IMG/VR virus record: IMGVR_UViG_3300048591_000435
Span: 1-38,280 of that record
From: a virus
Reading direction: 5' to 3' (one strand)
DNA length: 38,280 nucleotides
Positions 23,002 to 30,202 of the stretch are shown in pieces. Below the pieces are notes generated by a model. It was not told the DNA's origin and searched no databases. It saw only the letters and a program-made list of their open reading frames with translations. Within the stretch, counting starts at the first letter, position 1. The number at the start of each line of letters is the position of its first letter. A program made the translations under genes and the position numbers.

Positions 23002-23274
23002 TCAGCGTCGGGCGTACCTCGTCCTCCCAGAAGCGCCGTAAGGCCCATCACGTAGCCAGCTGGGCGTTGCGACCTCGGGAGCGAGCACGTCCAGGAGTTC
23101 GAGGAGGATGCGATCGCGCTCGACGTGTTCGCTCTCGCGATCTATGGCGCTCGCGAACAGTTCGCGCAGTTGCGTTTCAGCGTGGCAGATGGCAACGATG
23201 TCACTGGATGCATACCAGCGCCCGTGGTGTTCCTCGAATAGCACGACGCCATCAGGGACCTCAGTGCTGTCCAT
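23002..23274 (-). CDS. Paralogue of 22362 gene, 90 aa
   Basis: ATG 23274 lies within the end of the 23261 gene (14-base overlap). The N-terminal part, MDSTEVPDGVVLFEEHHGRWYASSD, looks like a genuine small domain; the middle AETQLRELFASAIDRESEH is identical to the 22362 product, and VERDRILLELLDVLAPEVAT follows. The product is acidic and helical. The family is unknown. Compared with the 22362 copy this one has the more natural N-terminus, so it is probably the parent. Confidence 0.6.
   Translation of the reverse strand: MDSTEVPDGVVLFEEHHGRWYASSDIVAICHAETQLRELFASAIDRESEHVERDRILLELLDVLAPEVATPSWLRDGPYGASGRTRYARR
23125..23182. repeat. 58-bp direct repeat, copy B
   Basis: Exact match to 22440-22497. 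The two copies are 685 bases apart and in the same direction, so recombination between them would delete two small genes. Confidence 0.9.
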
Positions 23275-23356
23275 TGTTCCACCTGCCTGCTAGCCACGCT
23301 CCGAGCATGAATGCCGCACCGCCAGCGACGATTGCTACTGCCATCCACGTGTTCAT
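23261..23356 (-). CDS. Single-pass membrane micro-protein, 31 aa
   Basis: MNTWMAVAIVAGGAAFMLGAW is one membrane segment, followed by LAGRWNNGQH. The ATG 23356 lies 5 bases after the stop region of the 23362 gene, and the end overlaps the next start. The GNxG-free Gly/Ala membrane helix is like the 31-34-aa proteins at 35666 and 35931 but not clearly homologous. Confidence 0.55.
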   Translation of the reverse strand: MNTWMAVAIVAGGAAFMLGAWLAGRWNNGQH

Positions 23357-23361
23357 TGCGT

Positions 23362-23757
23362 TCAATGTACAGGTTTCTTGCGTTCCAGCATCCGCCAGCT
23401 CTGCGCCGCATCCTCCAGGTGGACATTGCTAAACGCGCGTTCGGCGCCGCATGTGCGGCATCGCCCGGTGGAGGTTGGCCCCGCCGGCGTGTCAATGCGC
23501 CAGTGGTGCGCGTGGTCCGTGGGTGTGAGCGGCTTCGCAAACGTCTGCTTGTAGCGGCGGGTCTGGAGCCTGCGTACGTGTTCGAGCTTGGCGGTGGCGG
23601 AGCACTCCTTGCCGCAGGTCGTGCGGGTGCTGCTGAGTTGCGTCTCGAACTCCTTGCGGCAGACCTTGCAGGGGCGGTAGGTGCGGCCACGGGCGAGGCC
23701 GCGTTGGCGTGCTTCCCAGGCGGCGAGCTCGGCGGCGGTCATGTTCGTGGGGTTCAC
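23362..23757 (-). CDS. Two-module zinc-finger protein, 131 aa
   Basis: The first module has C30/C33 and C48/C52 (CKVCRKEF...CGKEC), the zinc-ribbon arrangement found next to HNH nucleases and in phage DNA-binding proteins. The second module is HHWRIDTPAG...CRTCGAERAF (H84/H85, C100/C103), a short zinc knuckle of a type met often in Chloroflexota proteins. No HNH or GIY catalytic motif is present. The start is GTG 23757 (GTGA overlap) or ATG 23742. It may bind DNA or RNA. Confidence 0.65.
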   Translation of the reverse strand: MNPTNMTAAELAAWEARQRGLARGRTYRPCKVCRKEFETQLSSTRTTCGKECSATAKLEHVRRLQTRRYKQTFAKPLTPTDHAHHWRIDTPAGPTSTGRCRTCGAERAFSNVHLEDAAQSWRMLERKKPVH

Positions 23758-23984
23758 TCGTCACCATCCAGGGCACCGTGCCCGACGGAATGGAGAAATT
23801 CCGCGAAGCCGGAGCCGATTTCCCAGCCCTCGGGCGTGATGGCGGGTTGTCGCACTGGCTGCTTGCGTGTCTCCACCTCGAACCTGAGTGTCTGACGTTC
23901 GCCGTCGCTGTCGGCGGTGATGCCGATGATGCGCCAGCCGTCGTCCAGGAGTTTCGCCAGGTCTGAGAACGTCTCAATCATCAT
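23754..23984 (-). CDS. Small protein, 76 aa, unknown
   Basis: Two ATG codons (23984 and 23981) follow AGGAGG. The product is a compact alpha/beta protein starting MMIETFSDLAKLLDDGWRIIGITAD with a later beta strand TLRFEVE. It overlaps the resolvase stop (ATGATG junction). The pattern resembles small phage accessory proteins without known role. Confidence 0.6.
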   Translation of the reverse strand: MMIETFSDLAKLLDDGWRIIGITADSDGERQTLRFEVETRKQPVRQPAITPEGWEIGSGFAEFLHSVGHGALDGDE

Positions 23985-24433
23985 CCGTGCCTCCTGCCCC
24001 ACTCCGCGATCAGGAGCGCCTCAGCGCGCCCGTGGTCCTTCACGCGGCTTAGGGATGCCGTTGGGAACAATTGCTGCGCTAACGCTCGCGCTTTGTCCTT
24101 GTCCTTCGTTACTCCCATCTGGCGCTTCCACACGGCAGGACTCACCTGCCGGTGTGGAATGCCGAGCGCGGCCAGGACTCCAAGGATCTGCCCGAAGCCC
24201 ACACCGTACTTGAAGGTCGAACTCACACCCTGCCCGGGCATGGATTGCGCCTGTTCGAGGAACACCTGCACACCCTGGTCATGCCATCGGTAGAGCACCC
24301 CTACCAGGTCAGCCGCCGTTGCGGGCATGTCGAATACATCAGGCTCATCGAACGGCGCCCACAAACTGGGGTGGATGGCTGCGATGGCGCCGGTTGCGCC
24401 GGGGTCGATGCCAATGATGGTGGTCGCGGTCAC
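23981..24433 (-). CDS. RuvC-type Holliday junction resolvase
   Basis: The 150-aa product begins TTIIGIDPGATGAIAAI with the first catalytic Asp at 10 and the DPG turn of RuvC-like nucleases. VFLEQAQSMPGQG supplies Glu 60, and VKDHGRAEALLIAEWG (D133, H134, E138) the C-terminal acidic set. KYGVGFGQILGVLAALGI is the conserved helix. Such enzymes cut branched DNA at recombination or before packaging. The GTG start at 24433 (GTGA overlap with the C2H2 gene) gives the natural length; frames running further upstream are noise. Confidence 0.85.
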   Translation of the reverse strand: MTATTIIGIDPGATGAIAAIHPSLWAPFDEPDVFDMPATAADLVGVLYRWHDQGVQVFLEQAQSMPGQGVSSTFKYGVGFGQILGVLAALGIPHRQVSPAVWKRQMGVTKDKDKARALAQQLFPTASLSRVKDHGRAEALLIAEWGRRHG

Positions 24434-24633
24434 AGCGGCATCGCAATCGGCTGGTCGAGGTGGACGGACTGGTGGCGGTTGCGCCGGCCGACGGTATCGA
24501 AGGCCATGTCGCACAGGTCGCACTGCCAGATGGAGCCACGGCGTTCGGGGAGCAGGTCGACGTGGGCGAGGCCGCAGGGCAGGCAGTACCACTCGCGCCC
24601 CCAGAGCTTGCCGTTGCATCGTCGGCATCTCAC
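24430..24633 (-). CDS. C2H2 zinc-finger protein, 67 aa
   Basis: Two metal sites are visible. The first is CRRC (C3, C6) with CLPC (C17, C20), a ribbon. The second is C38-x2-C41-x3-F45-x8-H54-x3-H58, exactly the C2H2 spacing (C-x2-C-x12-H-x3-H) including the core Phe. Classical C2H2 fingers are rare in phages. The gene is between the resolvase and another zinc protein and joined to both by 4-base overlaps, so it may assist DNA transactions. GTG 24633 is the start. Confidence 0.72.
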   Translation of the reverse strand: MRCRRCNGKLWGREWYCLPCGLAHVDLLPERRGSIWQCDLCDMAFDTVGRRNRHQSVHLDQPIAMPL

Positions 24634-24863
24634 GCGTCACCGCCTGCGGGCTCGAACTTGCGGCAGGAGCAGTCCGGGGTCTGGCATGCGTTATGGTGAG
24701 TCGGGCTCTTGTGCCATTTTCTCGGATGCCTGCACTCACAGACCTTCGCATCCGGTTCTGGTTTGCCGAATTCAAACTCCTCCAGTTCGCGCTCGATGGC
24801 CCTCAGCGCATTGTGCAGGTCGGTAACTGCGCCCCATATGCGGTCCAGTGTTGTCGTTGCCAT
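24630..24863 (-). CDS. Cys/His-rich small protein, 77 aa
   Basis: An excellent GGAGG precedes ATG 24863. The N-terminal 45 residues form a helical coiled coil (LHNALRAIERELEEFEFGK). The C-terminal half has CECRH, WH, HH and CQTPDCSCRKF, enough ligands for one or two zinc ions. Similar C-terminal ends (CxxH...CxCxxF) occur in small phage proteins of unknown role. The 81-base gap upstream carries a hairpin. Confidence 0.65.
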   Translation of the reverse strand: MATTTLDRIWGAVTDLHNALRAIERELEEFEFGKPEPDAKVCECRHPRKWHKSPTHHNACQTPDCSCRKFEPAGGDA

Positions 24864-24889
24864 GACTTACCTCCGTGGTGTGTGTTGGT

Positions 24890-24933
24890 GGGGCGGGCAT
24901 CCCTGAAAAATCTCAACCCTCATAGCCCGCCCC
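24890..24933 (-). terminator. 9-bp GC hairpin in intergenic gap
   Basis: GGGGCGGGC (24890-24898) pairs perfectly with GCCCGCCCC (24925-24933) over a 26-base loop that includes AAAAA. No T-run follows in either direction, so it is either a weak or Rho-type terminator or an RNA-processing hairpin between the 24945 and 24630 genes. Confidence 0.45.
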
Positions 24934-24944
24934 GTGGGCTGGAC

Positions 24945-25388
24945 TCAAGCAGGGGGCATAGCGCCTCCGAACCAGTTAGCCGCCATGCTGGCTGCGGTGC
25001 GGGCGTTATAGGCCTCGGCGTGGGTCAGGCACTCGTACTGCATCCATGGGTTGCCGGGGAACTGTTCGCCGGCGTGACAGGGTGGGCACCAGAGCGGGGT
25101 AGCCATGCCGTCGAGGTGGTTGATGCGCCCGTCCAGCCATGCCAGTTGGGCGAAGAGGTACGCGAGCTTGTGCAGGCGCTTCCATGTGGCGGGCTCACCG
25201 GTCGGCTTGCCCTCGTACTGCCAGCCTGCGTCATTCCATGCCGCAATGCCCAGACCGATGCGTTTCAGGGTGTTGAGGGCGATATCGCGGTCCTCTGCCA
25301 GTTGCTGCTCGCAGGTCGCGATGCGCTCCAGTCGTGCGGCCTCGATGGCGGCCAGGTCAGGACTTTTCCGGGGTGCTTTCACTGCCAT
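24945..25388 (-). CDS. Helical protein with C-terminal zinc knuckle, 147 aa
   Basis: ATG 25388 has GGAGG seven bases upstream and overlaps the end of the prim-pol gene by 10 bases. The first 70 residues are helical and charged, and the next part holds WKRLHKLAYLFAQLAWLDGRI. The end carries LWCPPC and YECLTHAEAY (CxxC and CxxH). It is not recognised; it may serve in replication given its neighbours. Confidence 0.6.
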   Translation of the reverse strand: MAVKAPRKSPDLAAIEAARLERIATCEQQLAEDRDIALNTLKRIGLGIAAWNDAGWQYEGKPTGEPATWKRLHKLAYLFAQLAWLDGRINHLDGMATPLWCPPCHAGEQFPGNPWMQYECLTHAEAYNARTAASMAANWFGGAMPPA

Positions 25389-27517
25389 TCGTTGTCCTCC
25401 TGATTTTCTCTTGCCTCGGCCCATCCCTTTTTCGCCAACCCCCCCTTCTTAGGGGGGGGGTGGGTTGGCGAAAAACTTGGCGAATGGGAATCGCCAACCT
25501 TGGCGATTTTTTCGCCAACCTTGGCGATTCCCTCGGGGGTCAACTGGTAGACCACGGAGCGCCCTTCGCCGACCCTTTCGAGCACTCCCTGGTTGGTCAA
25601 AAGGGTCACGTAGCCGGCGATTGTGGTGTCCGAAACGTTGAGCCGGGAGCGGAGTTCCGCGTTCCCTTTTGGCCCCTCTTCATATATCGTTCTCAGCATA
25701 ATTTCCGCTTTGGAAGGGATCGCTTTCGCGGGGTGTGTTGAGAGGTCGAAACGCTCGCAGATGATGGTTCCGTCACGCCCGCCGATGATGAACGTGTGGG
25801 ATTCGGGGAGGTTGCCGAAGCGGTTCTTGGTGTTGGTCAGTTTCATCTTGCCGACGGTCTGGTGGTCGAATTCCTCAACCTGCTTGGCGAACCATTGGTA
25901 GTCGGCGATGTTCTTCTTTTGGCTGGCGCCGCGTGGTCCGCTGGTGGATTCGGTGTTCTTGGCGATATGGTCGATGACCACGACGGCGGGCCTCGGGGTC
26001 GTGTGGCGGGCAAGGCGAAAAGGGACGGTAGTCATCCAGTGGGTGACTTCACTGTTCTCGTTCTCGCGCACGCCGGAGTTGCTGAGCAGTTCGGACATTG
26101 CGTCGAACACCACGAGGGCTGGGTAGACCTCCTCTACCAGGTCAACGAGCAGGTCGACATCAGCGGAGTTGAAGCCAGAGAAGGGGTAGTAATAGAGGTA
26201 TTCATCAAGGGCGGCCGGATCGACGCCCATATCGCGCAGGCGGGCGCCGACGAGTTTGATCCCCCCCTCTTCATCGATGAACAGGACGCGATGGCCGGCG
26301 GCGATAGCGTCACGGATGAGCGCGAGCAGGAGCATCGTCTTACCGCTGCCACCCTCGCCGTAGAAGAGGCAGACGGACTCCCTGAAGAAGATCCCATCGA
26401 TGAGCCACTCGGGCTCTGGGATGCCTTCAGTAATCGCCTCGCCCACCAGAACGCGCCGGAAGGGCGAGATTTTCTCTGGTGGGGCGATGATCTCGCCGGT
26501 GTCCGGGTCAACGTCTGTGCGCGTTGTGGGGGGCTTGGGGATGGCAACGCCGCCGCTGCGGTAGCCGGCCTTCCAGAGTTCCCGTGCTGCGGCTGACTGG
26601 TCGCCCTTGTAATTGAGGAGGGCGTAGGCCGCGAACTTCGTGTAGGAGTTGGGCACGGGGTCGAACGCGGTCGAGGTGGTGAACACCATCAGGGTGTCGC
26701 GGTCGGTGTGCCCGGTGGTGGCGGACGTGCCAATGTCTTTGCCGGGGCGGCGCCAATGCGTCGTCTGCCCGCGAGAGAAGACGCGTCGCCAGCCGTGCGG
26801 CTCGAGGATGTCGCTCCAGGAGACCTGCCTCCCAAACAGGTCGCCCGGGCGGTCGCCGTCGATGACGGGCGAGGCGGGTCGTGCGGTGAATTCGATGTGG
26901 AGTTCATGGAACGTCCGCGCGAGGTCCCAGAGGAGTTTGCGTTCTTCCGGGGTGATGGTGGGGATGTCTTCGACGCGGCCGCGGAGGACTTCATAGGGGA
27001 AGCCGGTGTCGTGAACCTTCCCGTGGGACGGCGCCATGATCGAGAAGCCGCCATTGCCACGGGTCTCGATGAGCGTCTTGATGCGGTCCTCAGGGTGCTT
27101 CATCTCCTCGGGCGTCTTGTTCCGCTGGGCGAGCTTCGTGTTTCCGGCGATGGTGTCGCAGCGGTAGTACCAGTGGACGCCGCCATTGGGGGTAGCTTCG
27201 GCGTACGCCTCATCGATGCGGGCGATGAGGTCGCCCATCCCGGCTTTCTCCCCGACCTCACAGAAGGCGAGATAGGTGGGGTAGAAGTCGAACTCGAAAA
27301 GCTCGAGGTTGCCGGAGACTTCGCCGGTGATGCAGCCGATGCCGTCGCGCCCGTCGCGGTACCAGCCCTTGAGGGTGGCCGGGTCTGGCCGTTCCGCCTG
27401 GTATTGCTTCCAGAGGTCGATGGGGCGCTTGGTGCCGTCCTCTTTGGGCGGGATGACCGCGAGGCCGGCTTCGTAGTAGCGCCGCGCCACTGCGAGCATG
27501 TCGATGGTGTCGGTCAT
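25379..27517 (-). CDS. Primase-polymerase/helicase replication protein
   Basis: This 712-aa protein joins an N-terminal archaeo-eukaryotic primase-polymerase (prim-pol) to a RepA-like ATPase. The prim-pol shows EFDFYP (E75, D77), NGGVHWYYR with H115, and RGNGGFSIMAPS (153-163), the three hallmark motifs. The ATPase has Walker A GEGGSGKT (387-394), FIDEEGG after it, Walker B VVFDAMSE (469-476) and VVVIDHIAKN. A winged-helix segment follows (about 600-665). The last 60 residues repeat AKVGE/AKVGD and are encoded by the site cluster at 25433-25526. It would prime and unwind phage DNA and may recognise its own origin. The ATG 27517 has GAGGTG upstream; a longer frame upstream is spurious. Confidence 0.87.
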   Translation of the reverse strand: MTDTIDMLAVARRYYEAGLAVIPPKEDGTKRPIDLWKQYQAERPDPATLKGWYRDGRDGIGCITGEVSGNLELFEFDFYPTYLAFCEVGEKAGMGDLIARIDEAYAEATPNGGVHWYYRCDTIAGNTKLAQRNKTPEEMKHPEDRIKTLIETRGNGGFSIMAPSHGKVHDTGFPYEVLRGRVEDIPTITPEERKLLWDLARTFHELHIEFTARPASPVIDGDRPGDLFGRQVSWSDILEPHGWRRVFSRGQTTHWRRPGKDIGTSATTGHTDRDTLMVFTTSTAFDPVPNSYTKFAAYALLNYKGDQSAAARELWKAGYRSGGVAIPKPPTTRTDVDPDTGEIIAPPEKISPFRRVLVGEAITEGIPEPEWLIDGIFFRESVCLFYGEGGSGKTMLLLALIRDAIAAGHRVLFIDEEGGIKLVGARLRDMGVDPAALDEYLYYYPFSGFNSADVDLLVDLVEEVYPALVVFDAMSELLSNSGVRENENSEVTHWMTTVPFRLARHTTPRPAVVVIDHIAKNTESTSGPRGASQKKNIADYQWFAKQVEEFDHQTVGKMKLTNTKNRFGNLPESHTFIIGGRDGTIICERFDLSTHPAKAIPSKAEIMLRTIYEEGPKGNAELRSRLNVSDTTIAGYVTLLTNQGVLERVGEGRSVVYQLTPEGIAKVGEKIAKVGDSHSPSFSPTHPPPKKGGLAKKGWAEARENQEDNEWQ
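25433..25526. repeat. Iteron-like cluster of TTGGCG/CGCCAA sites, origin candidate
   Basis: Seven hexamers of one type lie in 94 bases: CGCCAA at 25433, 25492 and 25513, and TTGGCG at 25465, 25477, 25500 and 25521. Two identical 14-bp palindromes CGCCAACCTTGGCG start 21 bases apart (25492 and 25513), two helical turns, and the whole 25486-25532 region is itself palindromic around a T-run. It sits in the 3' coding end of the replication gene. Repeated coding for AKVG explains part of it, but not the opposite-facing copies beyond the gene's repeats. Confidence 0.55.
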
Positions 27518-27519
27518 AG

Positions 27520-28665
27520 TCACCTCGTCATCTCCATCGCCAGTTGCCCGCCAGCGCGGCGCACGGCCATGTCCAGGTATCCCGCGTTGAGGTCGATCCC
27601 GATCGCCTTGCGCCCGAGCCTGCGGGCCACCAGCGCGGTTGTACCGCTGCCGATGAACGGGTCGAGGACGATGCCACCTTCGGGGCAACCCGCGAGGATG
27701 CATGGTTCGACCAGCGCCGGCGGGAAGGTGGCGAAGTGCGCCTCGGCATAGGGCGCGGTGGCGATGGTCCACACCGACCGTTTGTTGCGGCCCGCGTCGG
27801 CTTGCTCCTCTTTCGTCATCGCGTCCCAGCGGTCTGCGTACTCAAGCCCGAGGTCCTGGCCGAGTACAAGGCTCTCACCCTTGCCGTTCGCTCCTGCAAC
27901 GACACTCGCCTCCGAGACCCCTTCGCGAATAGCGTCGGCGTTGTAGTAGTACCGGGGGGACTTGGAGAGTAGAAACAACATCTCGTGCGCCTTGGTGGGC
28001 CGGTCGGTCACGCTCTCCGGCATGGGGTTCGGCTTGGCCCAGATGATGTCGCTTCGCAAGTACCAGCCGTCCGCGCGGAGGGCGAAGGCCAGCATCCACG
28101 GGATGCCTACGAGGTCCTTGGGCTTGCAGAAGGGTGCGTTTTTAGTCGCGCCTGCTACTCGACTCACCGCCGCCACGGATGACAGACTACCCGCAAGGTT
28201 GCTCGGGGAGTTGGGAGAATACCCGCCGCCGCCAGCGTAGCTGTCCCCAAGATTGAGCCAGAGCGTGCCATCATCCCGAAGCACCCGCCGCACTTCCCGG
28301 AACACGTCGACCATCTTCGCGACGTACTCCTCCGGCGTGCGCTCCAACCCGAGCTGCTGGTCAATGCGTCGGGCGCCGCACTTGCCGCAGGTGTCGCGGT
28401 AGTTCATAGCCCCTTTGTCGCTGTTGGGCCGTGCCGAACCGTTGAACCCATCTATCGCAACGCGCCCACCGTTGTGCCTTGCCACTGTTTGCTTGTGCTC
28501 GCACGCCACATCCCCGCCCTTCCACGTCGCCGTCCCGTAGTCCCGAAGGCCCCAATACGGCGGGCTCGTCACGCACATGTTCACGGATTCCGCCGGCATC
28601 TCGCGCAGCACGTCCCGCACGTCGCCCAGGAGGAACGTCACCTGTCCGTCGTCGTAGTGGGCCAA
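27520..28665 (-). CDS. DNA methyltransferase (N4-C/N6-A, beta class) with zinc insert
   Basis: TSPPY at 33-37 is the catalytic motif and DPFIGSGTT at 335-343 binds S-adenosylmethionine; the order (catalytic first) marks the beta class. TSPPYWGLR is typical of Type II N4-cytosine or N6-adenine enzymes. An insert at about 50-100 has C55/H57 and C93/C96, a probable zinc site in the target-recognition region. The start is TTG 28665 with GGGGGG seven bases upstream. No restriction partner is near, so it is an orphan enzyme likely used to protect phage DNA or to control expression. Its translation may be set by the 28674-28727 hairpins. Confidence 0.85.
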   Translation of the reverse strand: MAHYDDGQVTFLLGDVRDVLREMPAESVNMCVTSPPYWGLRDYGTATWKGGDVACEHKQTVARHNGGRVAIDGFNGSARPNSDKGAMNYRDTCGKCGARRIDQQLGLERTPEEYVAKMVDVFREVRRVLRDDGTLWLNLGDSYAGGGGYSPNSPSNLAGSLSSVAAVSRVAGATKNAPFCKPKDLVGIPWMLAFALRADGWYLRSDIIWAKPNPMPESVTDRPTKAHEMLFLLSKSPRYYYNADAIREGVSEASVVAGANGKGESLVLGQDLGLEYADRWDAMTKEEQADAGRNKRSVWTIATAPYAEAHFATFPPALVEPCILAGCPEGGIVLDPFIGSGTTALVARRLGRKAIGIDLNAGYLDMAVRRAGGQLAMEMTR

Positions 28666-28673
28666 TGAAGTTC

Positions 28674-28727
28674 CCCCCTTTACATAGAAAGGGGGCCGGT
28701 CGTGAGAGGTAAGACACGACCGGCCCC
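28674..28727 (-). promoter_or_regulatory. Two competing hairpins at the methyltransferase leader
   Basis: Hairpin 1: 13-bp perfect stem GGGGCCGGTCGTG/CACGACCGGCCCC (28692-28704 and 28715-28727), 10-base loop, followed in the leftward RNA by CUUUCU. Hairpin 2: 8-bp stem CCCCCTTT/AAAGGGGG (28674-28681 and 28688-28695), 6-base loop. Bases 28692-28695 belong to both. Hairpin 2 buries the GGGGGG ribosome-binding site of the TTG start at 28665. Hairpin 1 could act as a terminator for the 28742 gene and at the same time free the site. Confidence 0.6.
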
Positions 28728-28741
28728 GGTAGACGGCTGGG

Positions 28742-29281
28742 CTATTCGTCCCACTCCGGGTCAGTCCGCCGTGCGGGGCGTGCGCCGGCCGCGACGGGCT
28801 GGCGCTGAGCCCCGGGACGTGCGGGCGGGGGCGACGCGGCGGGCGCGTCGTCTTCGTCCTCGAGGCGCAGGTAGTCGGTGATCCACGACGTGCCGTCCTC
28901 GTTCTTCACGACGACCTGGCAGGTGCGGCCGACCCATTCCTGCGGGTCGAAGTAGAAGTGCGTCATGTCGTAGCCGAGGCCGGCCATGATCTTGTAGAGC
29001 GTCGCCTTCGGGTGAAGGAAGCCGCTATCGAGGAACTTGGTCGTGATCTTCGGGAACGACGGGAGGACGGTCCCTTCCGGGATGCGCTTGCCGAACAGGG
29101 TGAACTCGACGGCGAACTTGGTTTCCATCTCGCCGCTCTGCGCGTTCGCCTTGTCGTAAGGCTCACCGATGCGCGTGACTTCCGCCTTGTAGACCCCATC
29201 GGGGACGTGCGGCCGGTCGGGGAAATCCCCGCCCGAACCTTCCTGGCCTTCGCGTGCGAAGGTATCCCAACTGCTAGCCAT
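28742..29281 (-). CDS. Single-stranded DNA-binding protein candidate, 179 aa
   Basis: A beta-rich core (VYKAEVTRIGEPYDK...KFAVEFTLFGKRI...GRTCQVVVKNEDGTSW) looks like an OB-fold of phage SSB type. A flexible Ala/Pro/Arg region (about 145-170) leads to the acidic end TDPEWDE, as in SSB tails that recruit partners. It stands between a RecB-like nuclease and the methyltransferase/primase genes. The start ATG 29281 overlaps its neighbour by 8 bases. The OB-fold reading is by pattern only. Confidence 0.6.
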   Translation of the reverse strand: MASSWDTFAREGQEGSGGDFPDRPHVPDGVYKAEVTRIGEPYDKANAQSGEMETKFAVEFTLFGKRIPEGTVLPSFPKITTKFLDSGFLHPKATLYKIMAGLGYDMTHFYFDPQEWVGRTCQVVVKNEDGTSWITDYLRLEDEDDAPAASPPPARPGAQRQPVAAGARPARRTDPEWDE

Positions 29282-29525
29282 TTCGTACCACCTGCCTTTG
29301 TGCCGTGTGTTCCGCCCGTGTCGTCTTGGTGAGTTCGATGACTTGAGCCTTCAAGTCCTCGAAAACGCTCCCTTGAAAATCGATAGCCTTGGCGACTTCT
29401 TCCGGGGTGGAGTACGCCGTGAGGTTGCTCACGCTCAGGAACACCTTGGCCGACTCGTAATTGCCGAGATTGATGGTGCGCTCGACGCTAATGGCGATTC
29501 GAGGGATCTCGTCTAGAGGATCCAT
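29274..29525 (-). CDS. Early protein with NLGNYES motif, 83 aa
   Basis: ATG 29525 lies 2 bases after the nuclease stop, with AAAGG upstream. The product has RIAISVERTINLGNYESAKVFLSVSNL, a beta-hairpin text seen in many small phage and bacterial proteins of unknown role, then a helical end. It is probably a partner of the SSB candidate by position. Confidence 0.65.
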   Translation of the reverse strand: MDPLDEIPRIAISVERTINLGNYESAKVFLSVSNLTAYSTPEEVAKAIDFQGSVFEDLKAQVIELTKTTRAEHTAQRQVVRNG

Positions 29526-29527
29526 TG

Positions 29528-30202
29528 TTAGACCTTTCCCTTTCCATGTCGGGCAAATTGCGGCCATGCCGACTCTTCTGCCTCTTGCTGGATGACTCGT
29601 GGTCGGACATCTGCGAGTTGAATCCGATGTGTCTCTTGCCAGGTATGCAGCGCGAGACAGCCGCGGAAGGCGTCCCAATCGAGCGGGTTGTCGTAACCAA
29701 CTACGCGATAGGTGCCGTCATCGGCGAGTTGCACTGCGTACCGTCCTGTCACCTCCTCTTCGCTCTCCAGAGCGTGTTGATATGCTGCGAGCTGGACGCC
29801 GACGGCCGGCCCCAGCTTTGCGCCTGTCTTGATGTCCACAATGGACAGTTGCCCGCGCACGTAGCCCACGCGGTCGATGGTCCCGGCGTACCAGAGCCGT
29901 TCGTGTAAAACACGGTGCTCGATGTGCGTCGGCGTGAAGTCGAAGTCGTTCCGGAAGTTGACCCACGCGAGCAGATAACCGCGCAGTTCTTCCGGTGCGT
30001 TATCGGGGTTGTAGTCGAGGTCATGGTCGTAGTCCTCGGTGAGCGAATGCACCGCCGTCCCGCGTTCCGCGTACGGCTTGAGCATCTTCTCGCTCATCCG
30101 ATAGTAGGACTCCAGGGGGCGGATGATGGTGGTGACCGATGGCACGCGGTCTTCGCCGACGTGGTAGGTGTGCGACAGCGGCTCAAATTCGAGGGTGGTC
30201 AT
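29528..30202 (-). CDS. RecB/Cas4-like PD-(D/E)XK nuclease
   Basis: The 224-aa protein has the full layout of this nuclease group: RGTAVH (H52), IEHRV (E95), GTIDRVG (D110), IVDIKTG (D123, K125) and VQLAAYQHAL (Q137). The first 45 residues match the small N-terminal part of phage exonucleases. It would cut or resect DNA ends during replication and recombination, with the SSB candidate and RuvC-type resolvase as probable partners. It has no iron-sulphur Cys cluster, unlike Cas4. The start ATG 30202 overlaps the previous stop by ATGA. Confidence 0.83.
   Translation of the reverse strand: MTTLEFEPLSHTYHVGEDRVPSVTTIIRPLESYYRMSEKMLKPYAERGTAVHSLTEDYDHDLDYNPDNAPEELRGYLLAWVNFRNDFDFTPTHIEHRVLHERLWYAGTIDRVGYVRGQLSIVDIKTGAKLGPAVGVQLAAYQHALESEEEVTGRYAVQLADDGTYRVVGYDNPLDWDAFRGCLALHTWQETHRIQLADVRPRVIQQEAEESAWPQFARHGKGKV

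Noticed and set aside
24434-24775. Extended resolvase frame upstream of GTG 24433
   Set aside because: Text is Arg/Pro/Ala-rich and overlaps two zinc-protein genes; the RuvC-like fold starts right after 24433.
27518-27772. Longer N-terminus for the prim-pol protein
   Set aside because: The extra residues are Arg/His/Pro-rich noise overlapping the methyltransferase; ATG 27517 has its own ribosome-binding site.
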